DNA of 23,433 bases from Vicinamibacteria bacterium (GCA_025937075.1 JAICSD010000007.1:1-23433), one strand, 5' to 3'; numbered from the stretch's first letter, positions 6,168 to 14,509 are shown. A program made the numbers and translations. The notes: a model not told the origin generated them from the letters alone.

Positions 6168-7868
6168 ATGAGTGATTCCGCCACTACCGCTCCTGATTCG
6201 CGCGGCAACGCCGCGTCGCAGGATTTCATCCGCACGCTGGTCGCCGATGAACTGCGCGCCGGCAGGGTGGAGCACGTCGCGACGCGGTTTCCGCCGGAGC
6301 CGAACGGGTACCTCCACATCGGCCATGCGAAATCGATCTGCCTGAATTTCGGCGTCGCGCGGGAGTTCGGCGGCACGTGCAACCTGCGATTCGACGACAC
6401 CAATCCCACGAAGGAAGACGTCGAGTACGTGGAGTCCATCGAGGCGGACGTCAGCTGGCTGGGGTTCGACTGGCACGAGCTGCGCTTCGCATCCGACTAC
6501 TTCGAGCAGTTGTACGAGTACGCGAGGGATCTGATCCGGCGCGGCCTGGCGTATGTCGACAGCCTGTCGGCGGACGAGCTGCGCGAGCTGCGCGGCACGC
6601 TGACGGAGCCGGGACGCGAGAGTCCGTACCGCAACCGATCGGTCGAAGAGAACCTCGACCTGTTCGCGCGCATGCGGAACGGCGAGTTCGAGGACGGCGC
6701 GCACGTGCTGCGCGCGAAGATCGACATGGGGTCCCCGAACATCAACATGCGCGACCCGGTGCTCTATCGCATCCGGCACGCACCTCATCACCGCACGGGC
6801 GACGCGTGGTGCATCTATCCGATGTACGATTTCGCGCACCCTCCCTCGGACGCGCTCGAGCACATCACGCACTCGCTCTGTACACTCGAATACGAGGACC
6901 ACCGTCCGCTGTACGACTGGCTGATCGAGAACCTGCCGGTCCCCGCGCGGCCGCGCCAGATCGAGTTCGCGCGCCTGAACCTCACGTACACCGTGATGAG
7001 CAAGCGGCGGCTCCTCGAGCTCGTGCAGGAAGGGAAGGTGCGCGGGTGGGACGATCCGCGGATGCCGACGCTGGTCGGCATGCGCCGGCGCGGCTACACG
7101 GCGGAGGCGATCCGCGCGTTCTGCGACCGGATCGGCGTCGCCAAACGGGAGAACGTCGTCGACGTCGCGCTGCTGGAGCATGCGGTCCGCGAGGATCTGA
7201 ACCTGCACGCGCCGCGCGTCCTCGCCGTGCTCCGTCCGCTGCGCGTCGTCATCGAGAACTATCCGGAGGGCCAGTCCGAATACGTCGACGTCGTCAACAA
7301 TCCGGAGGATCCGTCGGCGGGGACGCGGAAGGTGCCGTTTTCGCGCGAGCTGTACATCGAGCGCGATGACTTCATGGAGCAGCCGCCGAAGAAGTTCTTC
7401 CGGCTCGCGCCCGGGCGCGAAGTGCGGCTGCGTTGCGCGTACTTCCTCACGTGCACGAGCGTGGTCAAGGACCCGTCAACCCAAGAGGTCGTCGAGCTGC
7501 GCTGCACGTACGATCCGGCAACACGCGGCGGCGATGCGCCAGACGGGCGCCGGGTGAAGGCAACGCTCCACTGGGTGTCGGTGGCGCATGCGGTCGATAC
7601 GGAGGTACGCCTGTACGATCGCCTCTTCAACGCGGAAGAGCCCGGCGCCGCGCACGACTATCGTGAGGACCTCAACCCTGCGTCACTTGAAGTGGTGACG
7701 AACTGCAAGCTGGAGCCGTCGGCCGCGGCGTTGCCGGCCGGCAGCCGCGTGCAGTTCGAGCGGATCGGGTACTTCTGCGCCGATCCTGATACGAGCCCCG
7801 TCGCCCCGGTCTTCAACCGGACAGTCGCGCTGAAGGACAGCTGGGCGAAGCTGCAGGACCGTTTCTAA
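6168..7868 (+). CDS. glnS: Glutaminyl-tRNA synthetase
   Basis: A 566-residue class I synthetase, near the usual bacterial length of about 550. It charges tRNA-Gln with glutamine using ATP in the cytoplasm. The Rossmann fold starts with [16 protein letters not shown] (HIGH motif 50-53), and the KMSKS loop is VMSKR (276-280). GlnRS-type identity is supported by [42 protein letters not shown] and the beta-barrel anticodon-binding half ([41 protein letters not shown]). The stretch before SDAL reads AHPP where the E. coli enzyme has THCI. ATG 6168 follows a TATAAT promoter closely, without a clear Shine-Dalgarno. It stands alone, flanked by a gene-poor spacer and a repeat-rich intergenic region. 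GlnRS is patchily distributed in bacteria; many use GatCAB instead. Confidence 0.97.
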   Translation: MSDSATTAPDSRGNAASQDFIRTLVADELRAGRVEHVATRFPPEPNGYLHIGHAKSICLNFGVAREFGGTCNLRFDDTNPTKEDVEYVESIEADVSWLGFDWHELRFASDYFEQLYEYARDLIRRGLAYVDSLSADELRELRGTLTEPGRESPYRNRSVEENLDLFARMRNGEFEDGAHVLRAKIDMGSPNINMRDPVLYRIRHAPHHRTGDAWCIYPMYDFAHPPSDALEHITHSLCTLEYEDHRPLYDWLIENLPVPARPRQIEFARLNLTYTVMSKRRLLELVQEGKVRGWDDPRMPTLVGMRRRGYTAEAIRAFCDRIGVAKRENVVDVALLEHAVREDLNLHAPRVLAVLRPLRVVIENYPEGQSEYVDVVNNPEDPSAGTRKVPFSRELYIERDDFMEQPPKKFFRLAPGREVRLRCAYFLTCTSVVKDPSTQEVVELRCTYDPATRGGDAPDGRRVKATLHWVSVAHAVDTEVRLYDRLFNAEEPGAAHDYREDLNPASLEVVTNCKLEPSAAALPAGSRVQFERIGYFCADPDTSPVAPVFNRTVALKDSWAKLQDRF

Positions 7869-7871
7869 TCG

Positions 7872-8060
7872 CCCGCCAAGCTCACTTCGCTACGCTCGCT
7901 CTTCGCAGCTCGCTCCGCTCCGTTCGCCCTCACGCCCAGTCCGCACAACCGTCCTGCTCGCCCGCTAGCGCGCTGATCAGTGGGGAACCCACACCGCGAG
8001 GGAGCGCAGCGACCGAGCCACGCGAACGGAGGAGCCGACGACGAAGCGGCGCGCGCGAGA
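7872..8060. repeat. Degenerate, partly inverted repeat region between glnS and the HAD gene
   Basis: This gene-free stretch is built of short variants of GAGCGnAGCGA. They read on the minus strand in the left half (about 7880-7925) and on the plus strand in the right half (about 7997-8045). The best matching arms are CTCCGTTCGC (7918-7927) and GCGAACGGAG (8022-8031). The centre holds the palindrome TGATCA near 7976. It is too imperfect to delimit as a mobile element. It looks like the intergenic GC-rich repeats found in many high-GC genomes. Confidence 0.4.
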
Positions 8061-8075
8061 CCATACAAGGAGAGT

Positions 8076-8096
8076 CCGAGGGGCGAAGCCCCTCGG
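8076..8096 (-). terminator. Hairpin just after the HAD gene stop codon
   Basis: A perfect 9-bp stem (CCGAGGGGC pairing with GCCCCTCGG) with a 3-nt loop begins 4 bases downstream of the leftward HAD stop codon at 8101-8103. On the minus strand the loop is TTC. No real T-tract follows (ACTCTCCTTG), so it is a plausible but non-canonical terminator or mRNA 3'-end stabiliser for the permease-HAD unit. Confidence 0.5.
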
Positions 8097-8100
8097 CTGA

Positions 8101-8796
8101 CTAATCGAACTCCCCGGCCCGCACGCGCGTGACGAGCTCGTCCAGCGATCGGATGCGCGGACAATCCGCGTCTAGGCGCAGGTCGGCCTGATCGACCAGC
8201 ACGGCGCGCAAGCCGGCGCTGCGCGCGCCAACCACGTCGATGTTGTAGAGATCCCCGACGTGGATTGTGGTGTCGCGCCGCGCGCCGCTGCGGTCGAGCG
8301 CGATCTCGAACAGCCGTGGATCGGGCTTTTCGACCCGCTCGTCGTACGAATCGAGGACGCAGTCGAGCAGCCCATCGAGCCCGATCCGTTGCATGTGCGC
8401 GCACAACGTCCCGTTCGCGTTCGACACCACCGTCAGCCGCAGACCCAGCGCGCGAAGATCGGAGAGCGCCGGTCGGACGCCGTCGGGCACGAACTCCCAG
8501 AGGTTGTTCGCGCGGTGATACGCGTGCAGCTCCGTCAGGGCCTCGCGCGTCGCCTCGCTCGGCGGGATGCCCGCCTTCTCGAGAATCAGATCGAAGAACA
8601 GCCAGCCGCGGCTGGCGTCCGTCGTCGCGCCAATGACGTGCCGATCGTCGAGAATGCGCCGCGCGAAGGGCTCCGCACGTGCGAGCGCCTCGGCTGACAC
8701 GTCGATGCCATATCGCGCGAGCGTCGCGCTGATGCGCTGCCAGTTCGGGAAGAGGAGGACCCCGCCGGCGTCCAGGAAAATGGTTTCGAGCGCCAC
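8101..8796 (-). CDS. HAD-superfamily hydrolase
   Basis: A 231-residue cytoplasmic hydrolase with all four HAD motifs. These are DAGGVL with nucleophile D9, S125 in TVVSNANG, K157 in VEKPDP, and HVGDLYNID with D182 and D187. The second acid of the usual DxD is glycine (DAGG), as in many haloacid-dehalogenase or phosphatase-like members. The helical cap lies between motifs I and II (about 16-105). The start is GTG 8796, chosen because it begins directly before the first beta strand (ALETIFLDAGG). A nearby ATG at 8804 is in another frame. It lies 9 bp downstream of the ADOP permease stop and is probably co-transcribed with it. Substrate unknown; phosphoric monoester hydrolysis is the commonest activity in this family. 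Confidence 0.9.
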   Translation of the reverse strand: MALETIFLDAGGVLLFPNWQRISATLARYGIDVSAEALARAEPFARRILDDRHVIGATTDASRGWLFFDLILEKAGIPPSEATREALTELHAYHRANNLWEFVPDGVRPALSDLRALGLRLTVVSNANGTLCAHMQRIGLDGLLDCVLDSYDERVEKPDPRLFEIALDRSGARRDTTIHVGDLYNIDVVGARSAGLRAVLVDQADLRLDADCPRIRSLDELVTRVRAGEFD

Positions 8797-8805
8797 CCGT
8801 TCATT

Positions 8806-11277
8806 CTACTGATCGGTCAGCGCGATCAACGGGTCGATGCGCGCGGCGCGGCGCGCGGGAACCGCGCAAGCCGTCAGCGCGACGACGGCGAGCAGCGCGG
8901 CGACGGAGGCGAGCACCGCGGGATCCATCGGCCGCACTCCGAAGAGCTGCGCTTCCATCGCTCGCCTGATCGCGATGGCGCCGATGAAGCCGGCGGCGAG
9001 GCCTGTCCCCAGCAGCAGAAGGCCTTCGCGGACGACGAGGCTGAAGATCCGGCTCGTATCGCTGCCGAGCGCGAGACGGATACCGAGCTCGCGGCGGCGC
9101 TGCGAGACCTGATACGCGAGCACGCCGTAGATGCCGACGGCAGCCAGGAACAGCGCGATCGCCCCGAACAGCACGGCCAGGAGCATCGGCGTTCGCCGGC
9201 TCATGAGCGACTGATCGATCCGCACGTTCATCGGCCGGATGTTGTAGAGCGGCAGCTCCGGATCGATCGCGGCCACTTCGCGGCGCAGCGACGTTCCCAA
9301 TGCCGCGGGGTCGCCGGACCTGGCACGCACGACCACGGTGAGCGACCGCGGGACGTTCTGCTCGGCGGGGTAGTAGTAGGTGCCGATCGGCTCCTTCTCG
9401 GTGAGACCTGTCGTCCGGATATTGCCGACAACCCCCACCACCGTCAGGAAGCGGACCTTGTCGCCGGGACCTTTGGTCAGATCGTCGGGCGTTTCCGGTT
9501 TCCACATGCGCTTGCCGATCGGATCGCGATTGCCCCAGAAGCGCTTCGCGAGCCGTTCATCGATGACGAGCACGCGAGGAGCGGATGCCGTATCGCTGGC
9601 ACTGATGAGACGGCCGCGTTCGAGCGGGATCCCCATGGCTTCGAAATATCCTGCCGTCACACTCACGTTGTATGGAGAGACGAGCGATTCCCCAGGCGAC
9701 ATGACGTAGCCCTCGGCGAGGATCACGCTGTCGCTGTAGTTGCCGCTGAACGGCAGATGATTCGTGACGCCGGCCGCTTCGACGCCCGGCAGCGCACGGA
9801 CGCGCTCGAGCAGACGGTTTGAAAACGCGATCAGATCTGCGTCCTTCGAATACCGCGATGCCGGAGGGTTCACGCTGGCGGTCAGGACGCGATCGGCATC
9901 GAACCCGGGCTTGACCGCGAGGACCTGCTGGAAGCTCGCGAGCAGCAGTCCCGCGCCGATGAGGAGCATGAACGCGAACGCCACTTGCGCGGCGACGAGC
10001 GTGCGCCGCACCATGCGCGCGCCGCGGCTCGCCGTCCCGCTTCGTCCCTCTTCGCGAAACGCCTGGCCCAGATTCATGTGACGGAGGCTGACGACCGGAA
10101 TGATGCCAATCAGCAGCGCGACGCCCAGCGCCAGCATGAACGTGAAGGCGACGACCGGCGTGCTCATCGTGACGGCGGTCCCCTGAGGCGTCTGGTCAAC
10201 GTTGAAGACGGTCAGCAGGCGCAGACCCGCGCGTCCCAGCAGCAGACCGATGATGCCGCCCAGCAGCGCCAGCAGCACCGTTTCGGTCAGCAATTGCCGC
10301 GCGAGCCGTCCGATGCCGGCGCCGAGCGCGTGCCGCGTCGCGAGCTCCTTCATGCGTGCGCTCGAGCGGACCATCATCAGGTTCGTGATGTTGACGGCGC
10401 CGATGAGCAGCACGAAGAGGACGCCGCCCCAGAGCAGGTAGAGCGTGCTTCGCACATCCTGCACGAGGTAAGCCTGGAGCGGGAGGACGACCGTGTGGAA
10501 GCCCGCGTTGATGAGGATCTGCTTCAACTGCGGGAACCGATCCAGATTGCGCGCGTTCAGGGCGTCGATCTGCTGCCGCGCCTGCTCGATCGACGCGCCG
10601 GTCTTCAGCCGCGCGATCATCGTCCAGTTGTTGCTGTGGCGCGAGTCGTCGGACTTTTCTTCGGCCGTGAACGCCACCGGCAGCCAGAGCTTCACGTCGG
10701 GATCGATGAAGCTGAAGCCCTGCGGCAGCACGCCGATGATCGCATATTGCTCGCCGTTGATGCGCAGATCGCGCGACAGCGCATCGTCACTGCCGCCGAA
10801 CAGCTGCTGCCATAGTGCGTAGGTGAGGATGACCTTGCGCGTCTTCCCCAGCTCGCCATCGTCTTCCGAGAAGAGCCGTCCGCGCAGCGGTCGCACCTGA
10901 AGGAGACGCAGGAGCGACGGCGTTCCCAATATCGACGTGATCCGCTGCGGGTCGCCGTTCTGCCCGAGCGTGACGCCGCGCGTGTTGTAGAGCGCCTGCT
11001 CCTGAAAGACGTCGGTTTCTCGCAGCCGATCGTAGTAGTCGGGCACGCCTGTCGATCCGCCCACCACGCCCGCGCCCGGATACGCGTTGTACATGTAGAC
11101 GAGCTGCTCCGCGTGAGGGACGGGCAGCGGCTGCAGCAGCACGGCGTTGACGATTGCGAAGATCACCGCGTTCGCCGCGATGCAGATGGCAAGCGTCAGG
11201 ACGGCGGTGGTCGTGAATCCGCGGTCCTTGAGCAGGAGTCTGAGGCCGAATTGCACGTCGTGCCGGAGCCGTTCCAT
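8806..11277 (-). CDS. ADOP-type MacB/FtsX-like permease
   Basis: A complete duplicated orphan permease of 823 residues from ATG 11277. The frame also offers GTG 11286, but that codon lies inside the Shine-Dalgarno. The first half has a helix at about 20-45 (TLAICIAANAVIFAIVNAVLL), a MacB_PCD-like extracytoplasmic domain (INGEQYAIIGVLPQGFSF), and an FtsX block (GAVNITNLMMVRSSARMKELATRHALGAG is its core region). The second half repeats this with ARMVRRTLVAAQVAFAFMLL, a second outer domain, then FLAAVGIYGVLAYQVSQ and RRRELGIRLALG. It ends with a helix and PARRAARIDPLIALTDQ, the classical ADOP terminus. No ATPase or HlyD-like partner lies beside it; the next gene is a HAD hydrolase. It is a paralogue of the truncated permease at the left edge. 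Substrate unknown. Confidence 0.95.
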   Translation of the reverse strand: MERLRHDVQFGLRLLLKDRGFTTTAVLTLAICIAANAVIFAIVNAVLLQPLPVPHAEQLVYMYNAYPGAGVVGGSTGVPDYYDRLRETDVFQEQALYNTRGVTLGQNGDPQRITSILGTPSLLRLLQVRPLRGRLFSEDDGELGKTRKVILTYALWQQLFGGSDDALSRDLRINGEQYAIIGVLPQGFSFIDPDVKLWLPVAFTAEEKSDDSRHSNNWTMIARLKTGASIEQARQQIDALNARNLDRFPQLKQILINAGFHTVVLPLQAYLVQDVRSTLYLLWGGVLFVLLIGAVNITNLMMVRSSARMKELATRHALGAGIGRLARQLLTETVLLALLGGIIGLLLGRAGLRLLTVFNVDQTPQGTAVTMSTPVVAFTFMLALGVALLIGIIPVVSLRHMNLGQAFREEGRSGTASRGARMVRRTLVAAQVAFAFMLLIGAGLLLASFQQVLAVKPGFDADRVLTASVNPPASRYSKDADLIAFSNRLLERVRALPGVEAAGVTNHLPFSGNYSDSVILAEGYVMSPGESLVSPYNVSVTAGYFEAMGIPLERGRLISASDTASAPRVLVIDERLAKRFWGNRDPIGKRMWKPETPDDLTKGPGDKVRFLTVVGVVGNIRTTGLTEKEPIGTYYYPAEQNVPRSLTVVVRARSGDPAALGTSLRREVAAIDPELPLYNIRPMNVRIDQSLMSRRTPMLLAVLFGAIALFLAAVGIYGVLAYQVSQRRRELGIRLALGSDTSRIFSLVVREGLLLLGTGLAAGFIGAIAIRRAMEAQLFGVRPMDPAVLASVAALLAVVALTACAVPARRAARIDPLIALTDQ

Positions 11278-11279
11278 GC

Positions 11280-11289
11280 TGATCACCTC
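11280..11289 (-). promoter_or_regulatory. Extended Shine-Dalgarno of the ADOP permease
   Basis: GAGGTGATCA on the minus strand matches the complement of the conserved 16S rRNA 3' end (GATCACCTCC) over nine bases. It puts ATG 11277 at near-ideal distance. This decides the start and makes it the strongest ribosome-binding site I noticed in the window. Confidence 0.7.
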
Positions 11290-11303
11290 GATCTCTCGTC
11301 ATT

Positions 11304-11364
11304 ACGGAGGAGGGGTTCGCGCGGTTCGCTGACATCGAACCCGTGAACCCGACCCCTCCTCCGT
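11304..11364. repeat. Long imperfect palindrome between divergent ADOP permease and xth
   Basis: Outer arms of 13 bp are perfect: ACGGAGGAGGGGT (11304-11316) and its reverse complement (11352-11364). An inner dyad, GGTTCG (11323-11328) with CGAACC (11336-11341), encloses a 7-nt loop. The bases between add further GGTTC/GAACC pairing. On either strand the RNA could fold into one long hairpin that carries GGAGG. No T-tract follows, and the flanking genes diverge, so it is not an obvious terminator. It may be an operator, cruciform or leader structure. Confidence 0.65.
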
Positions 11365-11367
11365 CAG

Positions 11368-11373
11368 TACAAT
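11368..11373 (+). promoter_or_regulatory. -10-like hexamer of xth
   Basis: TACAAT ends 8 nt before GTG 11382, which would give an almost leaderless transcript. No good -35 is seen at 17 bp; the palindrome occupies that position. No Shine-Dalgarno precedes the GTG. Confidence 0.4.
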
Positions 11374-11381
11374 CAGTCAAC

Positions 11382-12128
11382 GTGAAAATCGCCACCTGGA
11401 ACGTGAACGGCATCCGGGCCCGGAGCGCGCAGGTCCAGGAATGGATCGAGCGCGAACGCCCCGACATCGTCTGCCTCCAGGAGATCAAGGCGACGCTCGA
11501 TCAGCTCCCCGTCTGGCTGTGCGACATGGAGGGCTACTGGTGCTACTGGCACGGAGGCAAGGGCTACTCCGGCGTGGGCCTGCACGTCAGCCGCGATTTC
11601 TCGCCCGAGCGTCCCGCCTTCATGCACCCGGCATTCGACTACGAGAACCGGATCGTCACGGCCGAGATCGCGGGCGTGACGTTCGCGTCGGTGTACGTGC
11701 CGAACGGCGGCAAGGATTTTCCCGCGAAGATGCAGTTCGTGCAGGCGCTCGACGAATGGCTCACCGCGCTCGATGCCGCGGGCTCGTCGCTCGTTCTCTG
11801 CGGAGACCTCAACATCGCGCGTGCCGACATCGACGTGCACCCGAAGGAGCGCAAGCCGAAGGCGATCGGGCAGCTGCCCGAAGAGCGGGCGCTGTTCGAG
11901 CGGATGCTGACGCACGGGGTCGTCGACACCTCGCGCGCGCTGGAGCCCGAGAACGATCAGATGTTCACGTGGTGGGCCCCGTGGCGCAACATGCGGCAGC
12001 GGAACATCGGCTGGCGGCTCGATTACGTGCTCGCGAGCACGCCGGTCTTCGCCAGGGTCCAGAGCTGTGTGATTCAGCGCGACGTCGGTACGAGCGATCA
12101 CGCCCCTGTCGTCGCGACGTTCGCGTGA
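11382..12128 (+). CDS. xth: Exonuclease III family (xth/ExoA-type AP endonuclease)
   Basis: A 248-residue endonuclease/exonuclease/phosphatase-fold protein, close to the usual 250-270. Catalytic residues are visible: N7 (TWNVNG), E34 (CLQEIK), Y105 (VYVPNGG), D142 and N144 (GDLNIA), D214 (GWRLDYVL), D239 and H240 (SDHAPV). It should cleave DNA at abasic sites and degrade 3' ends in base-excision repair. I chose GTG 11382 because family members begin MKIATWNVNGIR. The frame also extends to GTG 11343, but those 13 residues are low-complexity and lie in the palindrome. A -10-like TACAAT lies just ahead. The gene converges on pepT, with a 27-bp gap and no obvious terminator between. Confidence 0.94.
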   Translation: MKIATWNVNGIRARSAQVQEWIERERPDIVCLQEIKATLDQLPVWLCDMEGYWCYWHGGKGYSGVGLHVSRDFSPERPAFMHPAFDYENRIVTAEIAGVTFASVYVPNGGKDFPAKMQFVQALDEWLTALDAAGSSLVLCGDLNIARADIDVHPKERKPKAIGQLPEERALFERMLTHGVVDTSRALEPENDQMFTWWAPWRNMRQRNIGWRLDYVLASTPVFARVQSCVIQRDVGTSDHAPVVATFA

Positions 12129-12155
12129 GCGGGTGCGGGGCGCGGAGAGTGCGGA

Positions 12156-13376
12156 TTACCGCGGTTCCGCCCAGATCTGCGCGAGGTGTACGATCACCTC
12201 CACCGCCTTTTCCAGGTCCTGCCGCGACGTCCATTCCAGGCGTGAATGAAAATTGTGCTCGCCGGTGAACAGGTTTGGTGTCGGCAGTCCCATGAAGGAC
12301 AGACGCGATCCATCGGTGCCGCCGCGGATCGGCTTCTCGATCGGCGTCAGGCCTGCGCGGCGGATCGCCTCGCGTGCGCGTTCGACGATCTCGGGATGCC
12401 GATCCAGCGCCTCGCGCATGTTGCGATACGAGGTCTGCACGTCGATCTCCAGCCGGGTGCCCGTCTCCTCCGCCACCTGACGCGCGGTCCGTTCGACGAG
12501 CGCCTCGCGTTCGGCCAGCTTGGCGGTGTCGAAGTCGCGAATCAGGACCTTGACGCTCGTGCGATCGACCGACGGTTCCATCTGATACGGGTGCACGTAG
12601 CCCTCATACCCCGCCGTGGTCTCGGGCGAGCCATCGGGCGGCAGGCGATCGATGAAGCGCGCCGCGGCTTTGATCGCGTTCACCATCTTTCCTTTGGCGT
12701 ACCCGGGATGCGTGTTGAAGCCAACGAACGTCAGGCGCATCGCGTCGGCGGAAAAGCTCTCATGCTCGATCTCGCCCCGGCATCCGCCGTCGAGCGTGTA
12801 CGCGCACAGCGCGCCGAAGCGGGCGACATCGAAGCGATCGGGTCCGCGTCCGATTTCCTCGTCGGGGGTGAAGCCGATCCGAATCCGCCCATGCGGAATT
12901 TCCTGATGCGCCAACAGGCGCTCAGCTGCGGCCATGATCGCGGCAACGCCGGCTTTGTCGTCCGCGCCAAGCAGCGTCGTGCCCGAGGCGGTGACGATGT
13001 CGTGGCCGATCTGCGCGGCGAGCTCCGGGTCGTCGCCAGCGCGCAGCACCGCGGACGGATCGTCGGGCAGGACGATGTCGCGGCCGTCCCACGCGGCGTG
13101 CACGATCGGAACGACACCGGTTCCGCTCATCTCCGGGGATGTATCGACGTGCGCGAGGAAGCCGATGGTGGGGCAGTTCGCCGCGGTCGCGGGAATCGTG
13201 GCGAAGAGATACCCGTTGTCATCCGGGACGGCATCCATCACGCCCATCGCCGTGAGCTCCTCAGCGAGCAGCCGTATCAGTACCATCTGCCCTGGCGACG
13301 AAGGGCACGACGCGACGCTCTCGTCCGCGCGTGTATCGATGCGGACGTAACGCAGGAAGCGATCCAGAACAGACAA
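12156..13376 (-). CDS. pepT: Peptidase T (tripeptide aminopeptidase)
   Basis: A 406-residue M20B metallopeptidase, matching the usual length of about 408. It removes N-terminal residues from tripeptides in the cytoplasm using two zinc ions. Metal and catalytic residues are present: H76 and D78 (AHVDTS), D139 (GADDKAG), E173 and E174 (TPDEEIG), D196 (TLDGG) and H377 (GEHNFHSRLEW). The start is TTG 13376, giving (M)SVLDRFLRYVRIDT, which aligns with the family N-terminus. GAGGA lies very close ahead of it. The TTG and its ribosome-binding region lie at the edge of a heptamer repeat array. The cysteine-cluster gene ends 24 bp upstream, so the two probably form an operon. Confidence 0.95.
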   Translation of the reverse strand: MSVLDRFLRYVRIDTRADESVASCPSSPGQMVLIRLLAEELTAMGVMDAVPDDNGYLFATIPATAANCPTIGFLAHVDTSPEMSGTGVVPIVHAAWDGRDIVLPDDPSAVLRAGDDPELAAQIGHDIVTASGTTLLGADDKAGVAAIMAAAERLLAHQEIPHGRIRIGFTPDEEIGRGPDRFDVARFGALCAYTLDGGCRGEIEHESFSADAMRLTFVGFNTHPGYAKGKMVNAIKAAARFIDRLPPDGSPETTAGYEGYVHPYQMEPSVDRTSVKVLIRDFDTAKLAEREALVERTARQVAEETGTRLEIDVQTSYRNMREALDRHPEIVERAREAIRRAGLTPIEKPIRGGTDGSRLSFMGLPTPNLFTGEHNFHSRLEWTSRQDLEKAVEVIVHLAQIWAEPR

Positions 13377-13457
13377 TCCTCAATCCCTAATCGCTAATCG
13401 CTAATCCCTAATCCCAATCCCGGATCCCGAATCCCGGATCCCGGGCCCCGGATCGCG
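13375..13457. repeat. Degenerate heptamer tandem array across the cysteine-cluster gene/pepT junction
   Basis: About twelve units of 7 bp lie in register from 13375: AATCCTC, AATCCCT, AATCGCT twice, AATCCCT, a 6-bp AATCCC (13410-13415), then AATCCCG and GATCCCG alternating, GGCCCCG and GATCGCG. On the minus strand the unit is roughly AGGGATT or CGGGATT. It encodes the last 18 or so residues and the stop of the upstream gene, and includes two bases of the pepT TTG start. Confidence 0.85.
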
Positions 13458-14501
13458 GACCGGCGACAGCAGCGTCGCGAGGCGCTGTGAATCCGCGAGG
13501 TGCACAATCAGCCGATCGCTGCGGCGCACCGCTTCGACGAATCCGCGCTCGTCTGAGGCGCCGCCATCGCGCGACAGCTCCACGTGCAGCACGCTCAGAC
13601 ACGCGCGCAGGTAGCGGACGACCGCGCCGAGGCTATTCGATTGATAGGCGATCCAGGTGCCAAACAGGCGCGCAGCGAGCCAGCGCTTGACAGCGGAGGC
13701 GTACGGCATCGCGTCGGCGTCGAACGCGCCCGAGGGAAGATCGGTGACTGCCGCTCCGCGCCGGAGACTTTCCGGCACCGCGTCGATGACGAGCGCGGCA
13801 AACGAGCTTCCAAACGCTCGAGCCGCGGCAGAAACTGCCGCCGCACTGTCAAAGGATCGATTGACAGCCTCCAAGAGCGGGATCGTTCCCGGCGTCCACG
13901 CCATGAGCGTCGCCGTAGCCGAGTCGATCGCGTCGACCGCCTGAGCGGGCGTCCGGTTGGGGCCGGCGAGTAGCGCGATCGCGCGCTCTTCCCAGAGCCC
14001 GTAGCTCGCGTGATCCATCAGCACGTCAGGACGCAGGAGCGGCGGCCAGGCATCGGACGCGTCAAGTCCTTCGAGCGCGCCTGAGGGAATCATGCTCGCG
14101 GGTGCCTCGACGACCGCCGGAACGTCGTGGGCGTCGAGCAGCATCGCCGCCGCCGTCGGGCAATAGTGCGACAGCGTCACGAACGTGCCGCGCGCATCCT
14201 TCAGGACCACGCGTGGGAACATCCGACACGTCGCCGGCAGCGACCGCTCGCCGCCAGCGCGGTGAATGCCGCACAATCGCCGCCCAGGTTCGAAGAATAT
14301 GCAACCGCCGTCCGCGGCTCTTCTGGCAAATGCTGCCACCTCGTCTCCACCGGTCCGACCGAAGGTCAGCGCGTTCACGAGGTGCAGCGATTCCACGCGA
14401 GCGGCTTCCTCGGACGTGAACGGAATCGCCCACCCGGCCCGGCAACACGCGCCGGAGTGCCGGCACGCGTACGCGGCGTGGAAGTTCAGACAGAACACCA
14501 T
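13401..14501 (-). CDS. YkgJ/FliB-type cysteine-cluster protein
   Basis: A 366-residue protein whose N-terminal 120 residues form a metal-binding cysteine cluster. Visible cysteines are C13, C19 and C20 (YACRHSGACC), C67, C77 (LCGIH), C92 (TCRMFPR) and C114 (SHYCPTA). This pattern is shared by YkgJ-type putative zinc/iron-chelating proteins and the FliB flagellin lysine N-methylase group. The remaining 240 residues are mainly helical with no motif I recognise. The C-terminal residues from about 349 (RDPGPGIRD onward) are low-complexity and come from the heptamer array, so they are probably not part of the fold. The start is ATG 14501; a TATGAT hexamer lies 8 nt before it and no Shine-Dalgarno is visible. 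It is probably co-transcribed with pepT. No flagellin gene is near, so a FliB role is not supported. Confidence 0.8.
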   Translation of the reverse strand: MVFCLNFHAAYACRHSGACCRAGWAIPFTSEEAARVESLHLVNALTFGRTGGDEVAAFARRAADGGCIFFEPGRRLCGIHRAGGERSLPATCRMFPRVVLKDARGTFVTLSHYCPTAAAMLLDAHDVPAVVEAPASMIPSGALEGLDASDAWPPLLRPDVLMDHASYGLWEERAIALLAGPNRTPAQAVDAIDSATATLMAWTPGTIPLLEAVNRSFDSAAAVSAAARAFGSSFAALVIDAVPESLRRGAAVTDLPSGAFDADAMPYASAVKRWLAARLFGTWIAYQSNSLGAVVRYLRACLSVLHVELSRDGGASDERGFVEAVRRSDRLIVHLADSQRLATLLSPVRDPGPGIRDSGSGIGIRD

Positions 14502-14509
14502 CTTTGCCG

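Noticed and set aside
8586..8804. ATG at 8804 as start of the HAD gene
   Set aside because: It is in another frame; the HAD motifs are read from GTG 8796.
11343..11381. Upstream GTG (11343) as the start of xth
   Set aside because: It would add 13 Pro/Ser/Val-rich residues encoded in the palindrome and promoter, while the family N-terminus MKIATWNVNG begins at GTG 11382.
12129..12155. Terminator between convergent xth and pepT
   Set aside because: The 27-bp gap has no stable hairpin of its own and no T-tract on either strand.
13375..13457. Possible CRISPR array
   Set aside because: The units are 7 bp with no spacers, so it is a simple tandem repeat.
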